A stretch of 64,000 nucleotides of DNA from Moritella sp. F3 (GCF_015082335.1 NZ_BLRL01000012.1:62001-126000), one strand, 5' to 3'; shown: positions 1 through 10,759, numbered from the stretch's first letter. Numbers and translations are program-made. The notes: a model not told the origin generated them from the letters alone.

Positions 1-76
1 CTTTTGGCATTGATTTAGTTGCAGGCAGGAATCGAGTTCCGTAACCTGCTGCAGGAAATAGACATTTTTTAATCAT
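1..76 (-). CDS. galU: UTP-glucose-1-phosphate uridylyltransferase, N-terminal fragment
   Basis: Only the first 25 codons lie in the window; the rest runs off the left edge. Read on the minus strand from an ATG at 74-76 they give MIKKCLFPAAGYGTRF followed by LPATKSMPK, which is the typical GalU start: the nucleotide-binding glycine-rich segment AAGYGTRFLPATK. GalU makes UDP-glucose, the substrate of the Ugd enzyme encoded just upstream, so the two genes form a natural pair supplying UDP-glucose and UDP-glucuronate for the polysaccharide. A good ribosome binding site (GGAAG, 7 bases before the ATG) precedes it and lies right after the 7-bp tandem repeat. The identity is clear although the gene is cut. 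Confidence 0.93.
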   Translation of the reverse strand, partial: MIKKCLFPAAGYGTRFLPATKSMPK

Positions 77-86
77 TATAACTTCC

Positions 87-140
87 GAGTTTTAAGTTTT
101 AAGTTTTAAGTTTTAAGTTTTAAGTTTTAAGTTTTAAGTT
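87..140. repeat. 7-bp tandem repeat (AAGTTTT)n between ugd and galU
   Basis: Six exact copies of AAGTTTT (94-135) are flanked by one copy with a single change (87-93, GAGTTTT) and a partial copy (136-140). The array begins inside the ugd stop codon (139-141) and ends about 10 bases before the galU start codon, so it fills the whole ugd-galU spacer next to the galU ribosome binding site. The unit length is not a multiple of three, but the array is outside both reading frames. Its copy number would change only the spacer length. Confidence 0.95.
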
Positions 141-1305
141 AATCAGAACCAAAAAGATCACGGGTATAAACTTTATCTGCAACATCAAGAAGCTCTTCAG
201 CCATACGATTAGATACGATGACATCTGATGTTGCTTTGAATTCATTTAAGTCCTTTATTACCACAGAGTGGAAGAACTCAGACTCATTGAGTACCGGTTC
301 ATAAATGACCACTTCAACACCTTTGGCTTTCAGACGCTTCATAATGCCTTGGATACTTGAAGCACGGAAATTATCAGAACCGGATTTCATGATTAAACGA
401 TAGATCCCTACACGCTTTGGATTGCGCTTTAAGATGGCACTCGCAACAAAATCTTTACGCATAGTATTTGCATCAACAATTGCGCCAATAATACTATTTG
501 GTACGTCCGAATAATTGGCTCGTAATTGTTTAGTATCTTTAGGTAAACAATAACCACCATAACCGAATGAGGGGTTGTTATAATGATCACCAATACGAGG
601 GTCTAAGCCTACCCCTTCAATAATTTGACGTGTATTCAAATCATGTGATTCAGCATAAGAATCTAGTTCATTGAAATAAGCCACGCGCATTGCAAGGTAA
701 GTATTAGAAAATAGCTTAACCGCTTCAGCTTCTGTTGAGCCAGTAAACAATACCTGAATGTCTTCTTTTACTGCGCCTTGGACGAGTAAACCAGCAAAAG
801 TTTCTGCACGCTCACTGCATTCACCGACAATAATGCGAGACGGATGCAAGTTGTCGTATAACGCTCGACCTTCACGTAAAAACTCAGGTGAGAATATCAA
901 ATAGTCACAACCTAGCTCTTGCTTAATACGCTGCGTGTAACCCACTGGCACAGTGGATTTTATTACCATAACCGCCTTAGGGTTGATAGCCATCACGTCT
1001 TTAATCACAGACTCAACTGATGATGTATTGAAATAATTATTTTCCACGTCATAATCTGTTGGTGTAGCGATTATCACATAATCAGCATTTTGGTAAGCAA
1101 GTTGCTTATCCAGTGTCGCAGTGAAATCAAGATCTTTATTCTTCAAAAAATCTTCAATTTCAACATCAGAAATCGGTGATTTTTTCTGATTTAATAGATT
1201 TATTTTTTCTTCAATAAGATCAACGGCAATCACTTCATTATACTGCGCAAGTAACATCGCATTTGATAAGCCTACATAACCAGTTCCGGCAATGGCTATT
1301 TTCAT
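139..1305 (-). CDS. ugd: UDP-glucose 6-dehydrogenase
   Basis: Oxidises UDP-glucose to UDP-glucuronate with NAD, in the cytoplasm, as precursor for acidic exopolysaccharide. 388 residues, the same length as the E. coli enzyme. The N-terminal Rossmann motif GTGYVG (residues 7-12), the STVPVGYT segment, the EFLREG loop, the central AEAVKLFSN helix with the catalytic lysine (about 197) and the catalytic cysteine in [12 protein letters not shown] (Cys253) are all present. It lies downstream of manB in the polysaccharide operon and directly before galU, which makes its substrate. ATG start at 1305. The stop codon overlaps the last partial unit of the 7-bp repeat. Family assignment is secure. Confidence 0.96.
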   Translation of the reverse strand: MKIAIAGTGYVGLSNAMLLAQYNEVIAVDLIEEKINLLNQKKSPISDVEIEDFLKNKDLDFTATLDKQLAYQNADYVIIATPTDYDVENNYFNTSSVESVIKDVMAINPKAVMVIKSTVPVGYTQRIKQELGCDYLIFSPEFLREGRALYDNLHPSRIIVGECSERAETFAGLLVQGAVKEDIQVLFTGSTEAEAVKLFSNTYLAMRVAYFNELDSYAESHDLNTRQIIEGVGLDPRIGDHYNNPSFGYGGYCLPKDTKQLRANYSDVPNSIIGAIVDANTMRKDFVASAILKRNPKRVGIYRLIMKSGSDNFRASSIQGIMKRLKAKGVEVVIYEPVLNESEFFHSVVIKDLNEFKATSDVIVSNRMAEELLDVADKVYTRDLFGSD

Positions 1306-1332
1306 TCTAATTCCCTCTATACAGCGCTATTC

Positions 1333-2766
1333 TTAGGCTGTGATACTAATTAATTGGATCTGCTGCAATGCATGGTTCACTAAATATTGCGCTTGTTCTA
1401 TTGAATTTGATTCCGCATAACAACGTAGTTCAGGTGCATTACCCGACGGACGGAAATGGATAATATCACCCGTCATTAATGTCAACCGCAAACCATCGGT
1501 AATATTGACTTCAGCTACAACTAACTCAGAAAAACCTAATTTAGCTAAGAAATGATCCGGTTGTTCTTTCGCAACTTTTAAAATAGCTAAGCTTTTTTCT
1601 GTTACAAAATTTTGAATACGATCACTGTGAGTTATTCGTTGTGGTAATGCGTTAACTAACGCTGAGATATTCATTTCACTTGCTGCAGCTAACAACATTA
1701 ATGCAGGTAATACAGCATCGCGCGTTGGTAATGCTTTAACTAGTTTGTTATTAACAACAACATCAGAACCTAATAAGAAACCACCATTAGCCTCAAAACC
1801 AGCAATCGAATCATAATCTTTAGCTAATGCTTCAAATTCAGCGATGACATATGGTGAGCCGATTTTAGTACGCGTGACATGATTAAATAACTCACAATTT
1901 TCAATTGCGGTATTACAGCTCACGGGTACAGCTAATGCTTCTATATTCATCGCATTAGCACATAATAAACCTAGTACATCACCACGCAGCCAATCACCAT
2001 TTTCATCCGCAACTAACGGGCGGTCTCCATCACCATCAGTAGAGAAGATAAAATCGAGATTGTATTGTGCTGACCAATTTTTCGCTTTTAGTTTGTCCCC
2101 TTCTGATACGGCTTCAGTATCAATAGGTACAAATTCATCACTACGCTCAAGTGCAACCACATCTGCTCCAAGCGCAACAAACATATCGGCATACAGATCA
2201 CGACCTGCGCTAGAATGCTCATAAATACCAACGCGTTTACCCGCAAGTAATGTGCTATCAAATAAAGAGGTATATCGCTCAATATAGTCGACAGCAGCTT
2301 TCGTATTTGTTACTAATTCAGGCAGTTCAGAAATAGCGTCAAATTCAGCCTCGGCATTTAAGATATCTCCTTCATCAGATTTACTTATCTCACCGTCGGG
2401 ACGATAAAATTTAAGGCCGTTACGATCAAAAGGAATATGACTACCAGTGACCATTATGCTCGGTATGTTATTTTGCATTGATACATAAGCTAACGCGGGT
2501 GTTGGAACAACACCATAATAAATAGCTTCAATACCAAGTTGATCTAATGCTTTAATGCATGCTTGTGCCATCGCGGGACTGCTAGGTCTATTATCAATCG
2601 CGATAGCGACTTGCTTAAATGTAAATTGCTTTTTCATACAGCTAATAAAAGCATGGGTAAATGCTGCGCAAGTATTCACAGTAAATTCAGTAACTAAACC
2701 ACGAGCACCACTAGTGCCAAATTGTATGCCTGATTGTTGTATTTCATTAGAACTGATTAACATCAT
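1333..2766 (-). CDS. manB: Phosphomannomutase (ManB/CpsG-type)
   Basis: Converts mannose-6-phosphate to mannose-1-phosphate, the substrate of ManC on the way to GDP-mannose and GDP-fucose. 477 residues, alpha-D-phosphohexomutase family: N-terminal FGTSGARG, phosphoserine loop TGSHIPFDRNG (Ser109), metal loop DGDGDR (Asp244, 246, 248), sugar-binding EANGGFLLG and C-terminal phosphate-binding RPSGNAPELR. The loop reads TGSHIP instead of the common TASHNP; the serine is kept. It starts 2 bp after the end of the upstream glycosyltransferase gene, suggesting translational coupling. The start is one of two adjacent ATG codons. Phosphoglucomutase activity cannot be excluded from sequence, but the context favours mannose. 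Confidence 0.9.
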   Translation of the reverse strand: MMLISSNEIQQSGIQFGTSGARGLVTEFTVNTCAAFTHAFISCMKKQFTFKQVAIAIDNRPSSPAMAQACIKALDQLGIEAIYYGVVPTPALAYVSMQNNIPSIMVTGSHIPFDRNGLKFYRPDGEISKSDEGDILNAEAEFDAISELPELVTNTKAAVDYIERYTSLFDSTLLAGKRVGIYEHSSAGRDLYADMFVALGADVVALERSDEFVPIDTEAVSEGDKLKAKNWSAQYNLDFIFSTDGDGDRPLVADENGDWLRGDVLGLLCANAMNIEALAVPVSCNTAIENCELFNHVTRTKIGSPYVIAEFEALAKDYDSIAGFEANGGFLLGSDVVVNNKLVKALPTRDAVLPALMLLAAASEMNISALVNALPQRITHSDRIQNFVTEKSLAILKVAKEQPDHFLAKLGFSELVVAEVNITDGLRLTLMTGDIIHFRPSGNAPELRCYAESNSIEQAQYLVNHALQQIQLISITA

Positions 2767-2768
2767 AA

Positions 2769-3515
2769 TTATCTCTTAAAAAATTGTGGAATTTTAGATA
2801 CGTTTTTAATAACAACAGCTTGAACCCAAGAAATACGACTATTTTTTAATGCTCGAATATCTTCTTTCGTTTTTAAGATTATATTTTTTAAATCTCGATT
2901 ACTTGCCCCACCCACTCGCATTTTTATGGTCACTTTAGGCAAATAACTTATTGACACCTTGTTCTGCCATAAATAACGTAAAATAGAGTCGTAATCAGCC
3001 GCAATTTTAAAAGATAAGTCAAACATTCCAAATTGCTCATAACAAGTACGTTTCATATAAAAGGTTGGATGAGGTGGCATCCAACCTTTGGTTAGTTTCT
3101 TTCTATTGTATGTACCGGATTGCCATAAACGTACAATAGTATTGATATTATCTTTATTGACGTATTGTAGATCAGCATAAACAGCATCAGTATGCTGCTC
3201 ATTAAAGGTTGCAACAATATCTTTAACTGCGTCAGGATAAGCAAATAAATCATCAGAATGAAGGTATCCGATAATATCACCAGTAGCCGCTTTAATACCT
3301 TTATTCAAGGCATCATAAATACCCTTATCAGGTTCACTGATTATGGTTGTCACACGTGGACATTGTTGCTTGATGACTTCCAGCGTATTATCGCTTGAAG
3401 CACCGTCAATAATAATGTACTCTATATTTTTATAACTTTGCTTATTCAATGACTCTAACGTATCGTTAATGGTTGCTGCACTATTATAAGTTGCAGTGAT
3501 AATCGAAACTTTCAT
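2769..3515 (-). CDS. Family 2 glycosyltransferase
   Basis: 248-residue cytoplasmic GT-A enzyme that should add one sugar of the repeat unit to the lipid-linked intermediate. N-terminal SIITATYNSAATI, the DGASSDNT nucleotide-binding segment, the EPDKGIYDALNKGI signature and a LHSDD motif (DxD equivalent) are typical of family GT2, in the group of WcaE/WcaA-like enzymes. There is no membrane segment. It sits between manC and manB, 2 bp from manB, so it interrupts the GDP-mannose genes. Donor and acceptor cannot be read from sequence; GDP-mannose or GDP-fucose are reasonable guesses from the neighbours only. Confidence 0.87.
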   Translation of the reverse strand: MKVSIITATYNSAATINDTLESLNKQSYKNIEYIIIDGASSDNTLEVIKQQCPRVTTIISEPDKGIYDALNKGIKAATGDIIGYLHSDDLFAYPDAVKDIVATFNEQHTDAVYADLQYVNKDNINTIVRLWQSGTYNRKKLTKGWMPPHPTFYMKRTCYEQFGMFDLSFKIAADYDSILRYLWQNKVSISYLPKVTIKMRVGGASNRDLKNIILKTKEDIRALKNSRISWVQAVVIKNVSKIPQFFKR

Positions 3516-3546
3516 TACTATTTCCCAGAACTAAGTTTACCTTAGC

Positions 3547-4977
3547 TTAAACGCGACCATATTTATCATCAAAACGAACAATATCATCCTCACCAAGGTA
3601 CGAGCCTGTTTGCACTTCAATCAATTCAAGTGGTAATACACCCGGATTTTCTAATGCGTGAATTTGGCCTAATGGAATATACGTCGATTCATTCTCTGTC
3701 ACTAAGAACGTTTTATCACCGTTAGTAACACTTGCCGTGCCTGATACAACAATCCAATGCTCAGCTCTGTGATGGTGCATTTGAATCGATAATTTAGCAC
3801 CCGGATTAACCGTAATACGCTTGACTTGGTCACGCTCACCAAAATCAAGGGAATCATATTTCCCCCAAGGACGGAACACTTCTCGTTGATGTTTGAACTC
3901 GTAGCGATCTTGTGCTTTTAACTTTTCAACGATGGTTTTCACATCTTGAACCTGGTCTTTACAAGCGACTAATAACGCATCTTTAGTTTCAACTATCACT
4001 AAGTTATCAATACCAACCGTCGTTACAAGTTTATGACCGGCATTAATGTATGAATTAGTGGTATTGTGCGAGATGACATCACCGTGATTAACATTACTAT
4101 TCTCATCTTTCTCACTCACTTCCCATAATGATGAGAATGAACCGACATCACTCCAACCTGCATTCATTGGCACGACGATAGCATCAGAGCCTTCAGCTTT
4201 ACAAAGAGGTTCCATCACTGCGTAATCAACAGAGTCTTCAGGACATTGGGCAAAGATATCAGCGCTAATGCGGGTGAAGTCTAAGTCTTGTGTTTTATGC
4301 TCATAAGATTGTGTGCATATCGCGAACATATCCGGTGAGAATTTAGCCAGCTCTTCAAGATAGCGTGAGGCTTTAAACATGAACATGCCGCTATTCCACA
4401 GATACTCACCTGAATCTAGGTAGGTTTGTGCTGTTGTTAGATTTGGTTTTTCTACAAAGCTATCAACATCAAAGCCAATCGCTTCATTGCCTGCATGTTT
4501 AGCTCCTTGCTTAATGTACCCATAACCTGTTTCAGCATGCGTCGGCACGATACCAAAGGTAACGAGCTTACCTTGCGCGGCAAAGACTTTGGCATCCAGC
4601 ACAGCTTGTTGAAATGCGGCAACATCTTTAATCACGTGGTCAGCGGCTAATACCAATAATAAAGGGTCATCACCTTTAGCGACTGCAGCCAATGCAGCCA
4701 GTGTAATTGCTGGTGCAGTGTTCTTGCCCATAGGTTCAAGGATAATGTCACCTGCCACGGTATTATTAGTACGCAACTGCTCTGCAACAATAAAACGGTG
4801 TTCGTTATTACAAATAATCAACGGGTTTAAGCATTTACTATTATCAAGACGATTAATCGTTTCTTGTAATAAGGTATTTTCGTTTAATAATGCTAAAAAT
4901 TGCTTTGGGTGCAGAGCGCGAGATAAAGGCCATAAGCGTGAACCGCTACCGCCTGACATGATTACCGGTAAAATCAT
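3547..4977 (-). CDS. manC: Mannose-1-phosphate guanylyltransferase / mannose-6-phosphate isomerase
   Basis: Bifunctional type II enzyme making GDP-mannose. The 476-residue product starts [20 protein letters not shown], carrying the pyrophosphorylase signature [12 protein letters not shown] and PKQF, with FVEKP in mid-protein. The C-terminal third is a cupin isomerase domain with [11 protein letters not shown] place the start at the ATG at 4977 because AAGG lies 7 bases before it and the homologues begin here; the reading frame is open to 5037, but the 20 extra residues are not family-like. It feeds manB product into gmd/fcl. Spacer to gmm is 69 bp. Confidence 0.95.
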   Translation of the reverse strand: MILPVIMSGGSGSRLWPLSRALHPKQFLALLNENTLLQETINRLDNSKCLNPLIICNNEHRFIVAEQLRTNNTVAGDIILEPMGKNTAPAITLAALAAVAKGDDPLLLVLAADHVIKDVAAFQQAVLDAKVFAAQGKLVTFGIVPTHAETGYGYIKQGAKHAGNEAIGFDVDSFVEKPNLTTAQTYLDSGEYLWNSGMFMFKASRYLEELAKFSPDMFAICTQSYEHKTQDLDFTRISADIFAQCPEDSVDYAVMEPLCKAEGSDAIVVPMNAGWSDVGSFSSLWEVSEKDENSNVNHGDVISHNTTNSYINAGHKLVTTVGIDNLVIVETKDALLVACKDQVQDVKTIVEKLKAQDRYEFKHQREVFRPWGKYDSLDFGERDQVKRITVNPGAKLSIQMHHHRAEHWIVVSGTASVTNGDKTFLVTENESTYIPLGQIHALENPGVLPLELIEVQTGSYLGEDDIVRFDDKYGRV

Positions 4978-5046
4978 AATAAACCTTAACTTTTTATTTT
5001 TAAATAATTGAATATGGAAATTGATTCTTAACATCAATTTTTGACG

Positions 5047-5496
5047 CTAAGTAAAATACCACTTACTGTGTTGATGTACGTCAGCTTGTGTTAGTAACGT
5101 TGTAACATCCAACCATTGGTATTGACTGTGCTGCTCTGTAGGCAGTGACAACTGAGACTCATCAACTGTTATTTCGTAACCTAATACCACATAATGCGTT
5201 GAGAGCTGTTCGCCGAATACACTGTCATCATAAAAATGTTCAAAAGGGCCAAGTAATGTAGCTTGCTCAATAGAACAAGTTAGTCCGAGTTCATGCTGAC
5301 AAAGTCGTGTGAATGCAGTTTGCATCGATTCATCTTTTTGAATACGGCCGCCAGGTACAAACCAATAACCTTGCGCTGGTCGATTGGTTCTAAACCCGAG
5401 TAACGCTTGACCCTGTGGGTTTTTAACCACAAGGTCAATCGAGATAAGCGGTGTTGAATCGATAACAGTTGCAAATGTATTGTTATCTAAAAACAT
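5047..5496 (-). CDS. gmm: GDP-mannose mannosyl hydrolase (Nudix family)
   Basis: 149 residues. Hydrolyses GDP-mannose (and possibly GDP-glucose) by attack at the sugar carbon, and in colanic acid loci is thought to balance GDP-mannose and GDP-fucose pools. The modified Nudix box GGRIQKDESMQTAFTRLCQHELGL (about residues 52-75) has the arginine and spacing typical of Gmm rather than of ordinary Nudix pyrophosphatases. Its place between fcl and manC is the same as in the colanic acid locus of E. coli. ATG start at 5496 after GGAG. Cytoplasmic. Confidence 0.9.
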   Translation of the reverse strand: MFLDNNTFATVIDSTPLISIDLVVKNPQGQALLGFRTNRPAQGYWFVPGGRIQKDESMQTAFTRLCQHELGLTCSIEQATLLGPFEHFYDDSVFGEQLSTHYVVLGYEITVDESQLSLPTEQHSQYQWLDVTTLLTQADVHQHSKWYFT

Positions 5497-5576
5497 AAAT
5501 CTCCGAGGAGAAAAGAGAAAGGATACAGCAGGGCCTATGACTTTGACCTTGCACCTTTCAAACTTTCTCCCTGCTT

Positions 5577-6539
5577 CTATTTCCTAAACGAATCTTGATT
5601 ATCAAGGAACCACTGATAAGCACTTTGTAAGCCGGATTCTAAATCTACCTGATAACACCAACCCAAATTAGCTAAACGGTCTACGTTCATTAATTTACGT
5701 GGTGCACCATCTGGTTTACTGCTATCAAAGACGATTTCGCCGTTAAAGCCTGTTACCTTCGCAACCGTTTCAACAAGTTCACGAATCGTGCAATCAACAC
5801 CCGTGCCGACGTTAATATGACTTAACATCGTGTCGGTATTTTCAGCATACGTATCTTGCGTTAGGTTCATCACATAGATAGACGCTGATGCCATGTCATC
5901 CACATATAAGAATTCACGCATTGGCTTACCACTGCCCCATGCAATAACCTCACTGTCATTGTTTAACGCGGCTTCGTGGAAACGACGTAACAAGGCAGGA
6001 ATAACATGCGAGTTTTCCGGATGGAAGTTATCATTTGGACCATACAAGTTAGTCGGCATTACACTGCGGTAGTTACGACCGTGTTGACGATTGTAAGACT
6101 CACACAATTTAATACCGGCAATTTTGGCAACTGCATAAGGTTCATTGGTTGGTTCGAGCGTACCGGTTAACAAGGTTGATTCAGCCATTGGTTGCGGTGC
6201 AAGTCGTGGGTAGATACACGATGATCCTAAAAACAATAAGTCTTGTACGTTGGCGTTATGCGCAGCATTAATGATGTTACTTTGAATCATCAAATTTTCA
6301 TAAATGAAGTCTGCAGGATAAGTATTGTTACCCGCTATACCACCAACTTTCGCTGCAGCGAGATACACTTGGTCAATAGACTCCGCTGAAAAAAATGCAT
6401 TCACAGCTGCTTGATTGGTTAAATCAAGCTCACTGCGGGTTCTCAATACAAGCTCAACATCACCTTGCGCCTGTAGTTGACGCACGATAGCCGAACCAAC
6501 CATACCGCGATGACCTGCTACATAAATACGTTTTTTCAT
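5577..6539 (-). CDS. fcl: GDP-L-fucose synthase
   Basis: Epimerises and reduces GDP-4-keto-6-deoxymannose (the Gmd product) to GDP-L-fucose with NADPH. 320 residues, extended SDR: GHRGMVG at residues 9-15, the catalytic Ser107-Cys108 in GSSCIYP, and the YxxxK pair Tyr135/Lys139 in YAVAKIAG. These, and the segment [20 protein letters not shown], are hallmarks of this enzyme. It follows gmd with 2 bp between them, so the two are almost surely cotranslated. Also named wcaG. Secure. Confidence 0.96.
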   Translation of the reverse strand: MKKRIYVAGHRGMVGSAIVRQLQAQGDVELVLRTRSELDLTNQAAVNAFFSAESIDQVYLAAAKVGGIAGNNTYPADFIYENLMIQSNIINAAHNANVQDLLFLGSSCIYPRLAPQPMAESTLLTGTLEPTNEPYAVAKIAGIKLCESYNRQHGRNYRSVMPTNLYGPNDNFHPENSHVIPALLRRFHEAALNNDSEVIAWGSGKPMREFLYVDDMASASIYVMNLTQDTYAENTDTMLSHINVGTGVDCTIRELVETVAKVTGFNGEIVFDSSKPDGAPRKLMNVDRLANLGWCYQVDLESGLQSAYQWFLDNQDSFRK

Positions 6540-6541
6540 GA

Positions 6542-7660
6542 TTAACTTTCTTTTGTTACAGAAATAGAATAACCGTGCGCTTTAAGTAATGCGTGTTGCT
6601 TTGCTTTAGCCAAGTCGTTTTCAACCATTTCAGCACACATTTCTTCAACGGTGATTTGTGGCTCCCAGCCTAATATCTCTTTGGCTTTCGATGGGTCGCC
6701 AAGCAATGTTTCAACTTCCGCAGGGCGGAAATAACGCGTATCAACTTTCACAATAACATCACCGACTGATACACCTTTGGCGTTATCACCCGTAATGCTT
6801 ACAACTGTTGCGATTTCATCAACACCTTCACCAGTGAACTCAAGTTCGATACCCACGTTTTGTGCTGAGATACGAACAAATTCACGAACTGAGATTTGCT
6901 TACCCGTTGCAATAACGAAATCGTCAGCCACACCTTGTTGTAACATCATCCACTGCATGCGAACGTAGTCTTTTGCATGACCCCAATCGCGTAGTGCGTC
7001 CATGTTACCAAGATATAAACATGGCTCTAAGCCTTGAGAGATGTTAGCAATTGCACGAGTAATTTTACGTGTTACGAATGTTTCACCACGGCGTGGAGAT
7101 TCATGGTTGAATAGAATACCGTTACACGCATACATACCATAAGATTCACGGTAGTTCACAACAATCCAGTACGCGTACATTTTTGCAACTGCGTACGGTG
7201 AACGCGGATGAAATGGGGTGGTTTCACGTTGTGGAATTTCTTGTACTTCACCGTAAAGCTCAGACGTTGATGCCTGATAGAATTTAGTCTTTTTCTCTAA
7301 GCCTAAGAAACGAATCGCCTCTAATAAGCGTAACGTCCCCATTGCATCAACATCGGCAGTGTATTCTGGGCATTCAAAAGAAACGGCAACGTGAGACTGA
7401 GCGCCTAAGTTATAGACTTCGTCAGGTTGCACATCTTTAATAATACGCGTCAGGTTTGACGAATCGGTTAAATCACCATAATGTAAGAAAAATTTTTGAT
7501 TTTTTTCATGGTTATCTTGATAAATATGGTCAAGACGTTCGGTATTTAACGATGATGCACGGCGTTTAATACCGTGTACTTCATAGCCTTTTTCTAATAG
7601 TAATTCAGCCAAGTATGAGCCATCTTGGCCTGTTACACCGGTAATTAATGCTTTTTTCAT
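6542..7660 (-). CDS. gmd: GDP-mannose 4,6-dehydratase
   Basis: First step from GDP-mannose to GDP-fucose. 372 residues, one fewer than the E. coli enzyme. Begins [21 protein letters not shown] with the NADP-binding GVTGQDG, followed by [17 protein letters not shown], the [16 protein letters not shown] active-site segment and [10 protein letters not shown]. The frame could open four codons earlier at a TTG (7669), but AAGG lies 9 bases before the ATG at 7660 and directly abuts the TTG, so the ATG is preferred. It lies between the last variable glycosyltransferase and fcl and marks the return to the conserved, less AT-rich part of the locus. Confidence 0.96.
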   Translation of the reverse strand: MKKALITGVTGQDGSYLAELLLEKGYEVHGIKRRASSLNTERLDHIYQDNHEKNQKFFLHYGDLTDSSNLTRIIKDVQPDEVYNLGAQSHVAVSFECPEYTADVDAMGTLRLLEAIRFLGLEKKTKFYQASTSELYGEVQEIPQRETTPFHPRSPYAVAKMYAYWIVVNYRESYGMYACNGILFNHESPRRGETFVTRKITRAIANISQGLEPCLYLGNMDALRDWGHAKDYVRMQWMMLQQGVADDFVIATGKQISVREFVRISAQNVGIELEFTGEGVDEIATVVSITGDNAKGVSVGDVIVKVDTRYFRPAEVETLLGDPSKAKEILGWEPQITVEEMCAEMVENDLAKAKQHALLKAHGYSISVTKES

Positions 7661-7671
7661 TTTGAACAACC

Positions 7672-8931
7672 TTAATCAATTGTATTAGTATTATAAATTT
7701 CATCTAGAATAGGTAAAACAACTTTTGATGAATAATTTTCAAGTATTTTTTTTCTGCCAAACTTACCAAACAAACTTCTTTTCTTTTGAGGTAAAGACAA
7801 TATTTTAGCGATTTTAAGGGCTAAATCAGAAGTGTTAAAAGCCTCTACTGTAAAGCCAGATAATCCATCGTCTACGATTTCTGCAACCGCAGAGTTATTA
7901 AAACAAACAACAGGTGTCTCACATGCTAAACTTTCAGCTGCAACTTGCCCAAATGATTCGATGCGAGAGGGCACAATAACCACGTCTGAAGCTGAATATA
8001 TACTTGCAAGTTGAGAAGGATCTGATACATGCCCTGTATAAGTAACATCAAAACCTAAAAAACTAGTTTCCAATTTTTTTTCACCTCCAAAAATAAGTAA
8101 ATGAATATTTAAATCCGTTTTGAACCCTTTCAGTTGATTAAGTGCATCAGTCAGTAGATCATAACCTTTAAGATAATTAGATGTACCTCCAATTGCACCA
8201 AAACAAATAACCATCTTGTCCATAGGCACGAACAAAAAATCTCGTGCTACTTTGATAGGCTTTGGTTTAAAAATATCTACATCGATAATATTAGGTAAAT
8301 ACTTAACGGTGAGGTCATTCAAAAGGAAGCTTGATTTTGCTCTCTCAACCATCCACACCGAAGGAGCTGTAAAAATCACATGGTTTTTTGTCAAAGAACT
8401 TTTCAGACGTAATTTACGATTAAATACCCACTTATCTAAATCTAAACCTCTAACATTATTGTTTGTTGATAAATAACCATTGATATATCGAGTAGGGTCT
8501 AAGCTATAATGCTCAGAACCACTAAAAAACCAGTCATCGTGCAATGTAATGAAAAATCGACTTTTATATCGGCCAAACCATGTATTTAATCGCCGCAAAG
8601 AACAGGTTTCATTATTAAACCAATGTAGATGAATTATGTCAGCATCATGGTCAATAGCATTAGCGACATGCATTGAACTAAATATGTTAAGGGAGTGCTT
8701 AGTTTTATTGTTAGACTTTTGTAATTTACATAATAAAAAACTGATACACCTTAAAAATAAATGAACATAATAACTGAATTTATTGGGCCCAGAAATATTC
8801 AACTCAGACGATTTTTTTTCTGCAACAATGAATTTAACATCGTATTTATTTTTAATTAGTTGGTATTGTTTGTCAGCAGCTATTGCTGCGCCCCCTCTTT
8901 TATCGGAAAAAGATATTAAATTTATTCTCAT
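7672..8931 (-). CDS. Family 4 glycosyltransferase (WcaC-like)
   Basis: 419-residue GT-B retaining glycosyltransferase. The N-terminus [19 protein letters not shown] carries the acceptor-side GGAA loop seen in WcaC-like proteins, and the C-terminal domain has the EX7E-type motif in [20 protein letters not shown] and the VDDGLSGF segment. A second gene of the same type lies at 12149-13390 and shares the LHWFNNE/LHWINSE and LHDDWFF/LHDMWAF segments, so the two are likely paralogues. Start placed at 8931 because GGAG lies 7 bases upstream; 17 further codons are open. AT-rich like its neighbours to 15.6 kb. Sugar specificity unknown. Confidence 0.85.
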   Translation of the reverse strand: MRINLISFSDKRGGAAIAADKQYQLIKNKYDVKFIVAEKKSSELNISGPNKFSYYVHLFLRCISFLLCKLQKSNNKTKHSLNIFSSMHVANAIDHDADIIHLHWFNNETCSLRRLNTWFGRYKSRFFITLHDDWFFSGSEHYSLDPTRYINGYLSTNNNVRGLDLDKWVFNRKLRLKSSLTKNHVIFTAPSVWMVERAKSSFLLNDLTVKYLPNIIDVDIFKPKPIKVARDFLFVPMDKMVICFGAIGGTSNYLKGYDLLTDALNQLKGFKTDLNIHLLIFGGEKKLETSFLGFDVTYTGHVSDPSQLASIYSASDVVIVPSRIESFGQVAAESLACETPVVCFNNSAVAEIVDDGLSGFTVEAFNTSDLALKIAKILSLPQKKRSLFGKFGRKKILENYSSKVVLPILDEIYNTNTID

Positions 8932-8988
8932 AATAAACTCCAAATAAACAATTAAAACAGGCATACTTAAGTGGTGAATCAAAAAATA

Positions 8989-10062
8989 TTATTTATTAAG
9001 TTCCTCAATCATGTTTTTAAATCTGAACACCATATTTTCAACATTATAAGAGTCTGTAACTGTTTTAAAAGCATTGTTTGACATTACTGTATATGCCAAA
9101 GCATCAAATGACGAAAGTTGATTTATTTTCGCTCTTAAATCATCCACATTATTTTTTTTAAAACTGATACCATTAATATCCTTTTTAAAAGCGGAAAACT
9201 CTGGCATATGGTAGCTTTCACTAGAGTGAATTATTGCCGGCAAACCATAATTAAATGCATGTATTAGGCTTAAACCCACAGAACCAGTATAAATAAACGC
9301 ATGTGATGAAAGCATGATTCTAGCAATGCCCATCTCATCAAATATCGCACCATACCAATGCACCCGATCTGTTATTCCAATCTCATCAGCCATCGTTTTG
9401 TAGTAATCAATTCGTTCTCCTGAACCGATAACATTTAAATGTACATTTTTATTAACCATACTAATAGACTTTAATAACAGATTAAAGTTAGCTTTATCAG
9501 TAATTCTACCAACAAATACTAAATTAAATTGAGGGGTATTTATCTCCCTTGTTATAGAAATAGTCTTAATACATTCTTTTATTTCAGATGAGTCTAAGCC
9601 ATTGTTTAACGCGTAACAGTTAGGTTTAGAAAGCTGTTCTTTTTCTTTATCAGTATAAACTAATATAGCACTCGCCAATTTCATTAACTTGATACGTATC
9701 TTCGCCATCAAACCAAAACTACCAGCGGACCAACCATGTCCCCACCAAACAGTCTTGATACCTCGCATACGTAAAATAACGAAAAGTAACATGTAGTTCA
9801 ATATTCTCGGATTACCATTAATAATAACAATATCATTCTTTTTATAAGGAGAAAAAAGAGGTAAATTCTTATGCCAATAAAGGCGTTCTAAAAAATGAAT
9901 AAAACCCGAAGATAAAGACAAATCCTTTGATTTGAAAACTGTATTCACACCTAAAAAGTCAGATTCAGTTGCATAAATTTTCACTCGGTACAACGACATG
10001 ATCTTTTCAAAAAAAGGGATCCGATATTTAGGTACGGCAGGCTGAATAATATGAATTTTCAT
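8989..10062 (-). CDS. Glycosyltransferase, GT-B fold, family 4-like
   Basis: 357 residues. The segment NLVFVGRITDKANFNLLLKS opens the C-terminal nucleotide-sugar-binding domain, followed by NVIGSGER and HWYGAIFDEMGIA; a stretch around residues 250-290 (TGSVGLSLIHAFNYGLPAI) stands where the EX7E motif normally lies, but the first glutamate is not obvious (GSVGLS). The N-terminal half has IIQPAVPKYRIPFFEKI, typical of transferases that use lipid-linked acceptors. It ends 57 bp before the next gene and begins 4 bp after the preceding one. Family is likely, substrate unknown. Confidence 0.78.
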   Translation of the reverse strand: MKIHIIQPAVPKYRIPFFEKIMSLYRVKIYATESDFLGVNTVFKSKDLSLSSGFIHFLERLYWHKNLPLFSPYKKNDIVIINGNPRILNYMLLFVILRMRGIKTVWWGHGWSAGSFGLMAKIRIKLMKLASAILVYTDKEKEQLSKPNCYALNNGLDSSEIKECIKTISITREINTPQFNLVFVGRITDKANFNLLLKSISMVNKNVHLNVIGSGERIDYYKTMADEIGITDRVHWYGAIFDEMGIARIMLSSHAFIYTGSVGLSLIHAFNYGLPAIIHSSESYHMPEFSAFKKDINGISFKKNNVDDLRAKINQLSSFDALAYTVMSNNAFKTVTDSYNVENMVFRFKNMIEELNK

Positions 10063-10066
10063 TGCG

Positions 10067-10759
10067 TCACTTTTTAATTAATTTATTAGAAATCATATAA
10101 ACAATAGATGCTAATACATTTTTAAACCCAAAGTTTTTATAGATAGATTTGTATTTATCTAACCTTTTCTCTTTAGATACAACAGATGAAATACCCCCGC
10201 CTTCAAATTCACAAATAACTTCGTTTATATATAACAATGAAGATGGGTTTGTTTTGTAAATACGAGCAACTAGATCATAATCAGAGTAGACTGAATATTC
10301 CAAGTTGTAGCGAATATTTGAATCAAAAAACATCGCTTGATGACAAGCATGGATAATACCTAGTTCTAAAAATTGACTAGGTAATACAGAACTTATTAAG
10401 CCATTTTTATACTGAGTACCATAAATTAATTTAACATCCGATTTTATAGGATATTTAAATATATTTTCAACAGTTTCATTTCGATGGAAAACATCGCCAC
10501 TATTCATAAAATTAATCCATTTCCCAGACGATACATCAATACCTTTATTCATGGCGTCGTAAACCCCGTCGTCTTTCTCACTTATAATCACATCGATTCT
10601 ATCTTTATATTTTTCAAGTATTGATAATGATGAGTCTGTAGAACCACCATCAACAATTATTAACTCCATATTTTTATATTTTTGAGAAAGCACACTAATG
10701 ATAGTTCTTTCTAACCCATCAGAGTTATTATAATTTATAGTTATTATTGAAACTTTCAT
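10067..10759 (-). CDS. Family 2 glycosyltransferase (WcaE-like)
   Basis: 230 residues. SIITINYNNSDGLERTI, DGGSTDSSL, SEKDDGVYDAMNKGIDVSSG, FMNSGDVFH and the late ACHQAMFF and YSDYDLVARIYK segments follow closely the order seen in WcaE of the colanic acid pathway, a probable fucosyl- or galactosyltransferase. GT-A fold with NSGD in the DxD position. I start at the ATG at 10759; a GTG six codons upstream (10777) is an alternative and the spacing of GGA to the ATG is long (11 bases). Followed upstream by a 245-bp gap before wzy in which I see no gene. Confidence 0.82.
   Translation of the reverse strand: MKVSIITINYNNSDGLERTIISVLSQKYKNMELIIVDGGSTDSSLSILEKYKDRIDVIISEKDDGVYDAMNKGIDVSSGKWINFMNSGDVFHRNETVENIFKYPIKSDVKLIYGTQYKNGLISSVLPSQFLELGIIHACHQAMFFDSNIRYNLEYSVYSDYDLVARIYKTNPSSLLYINEVICEFEGGGISSVVSKEKRLDKYKSIYKNFGFKNVLASIVYMISNKLIKK

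Noticed and set aside
87..140. Short tandem array considered as CRISPR
   Set aside because: Units of 7 bp without spacers; simple sequence repeat.
4978..5037. 20-codon N-terminal extension of manC
   Set aside because: The ATG at 4977 has a good RBS and matches the family N-terminus; upstream residues do not.
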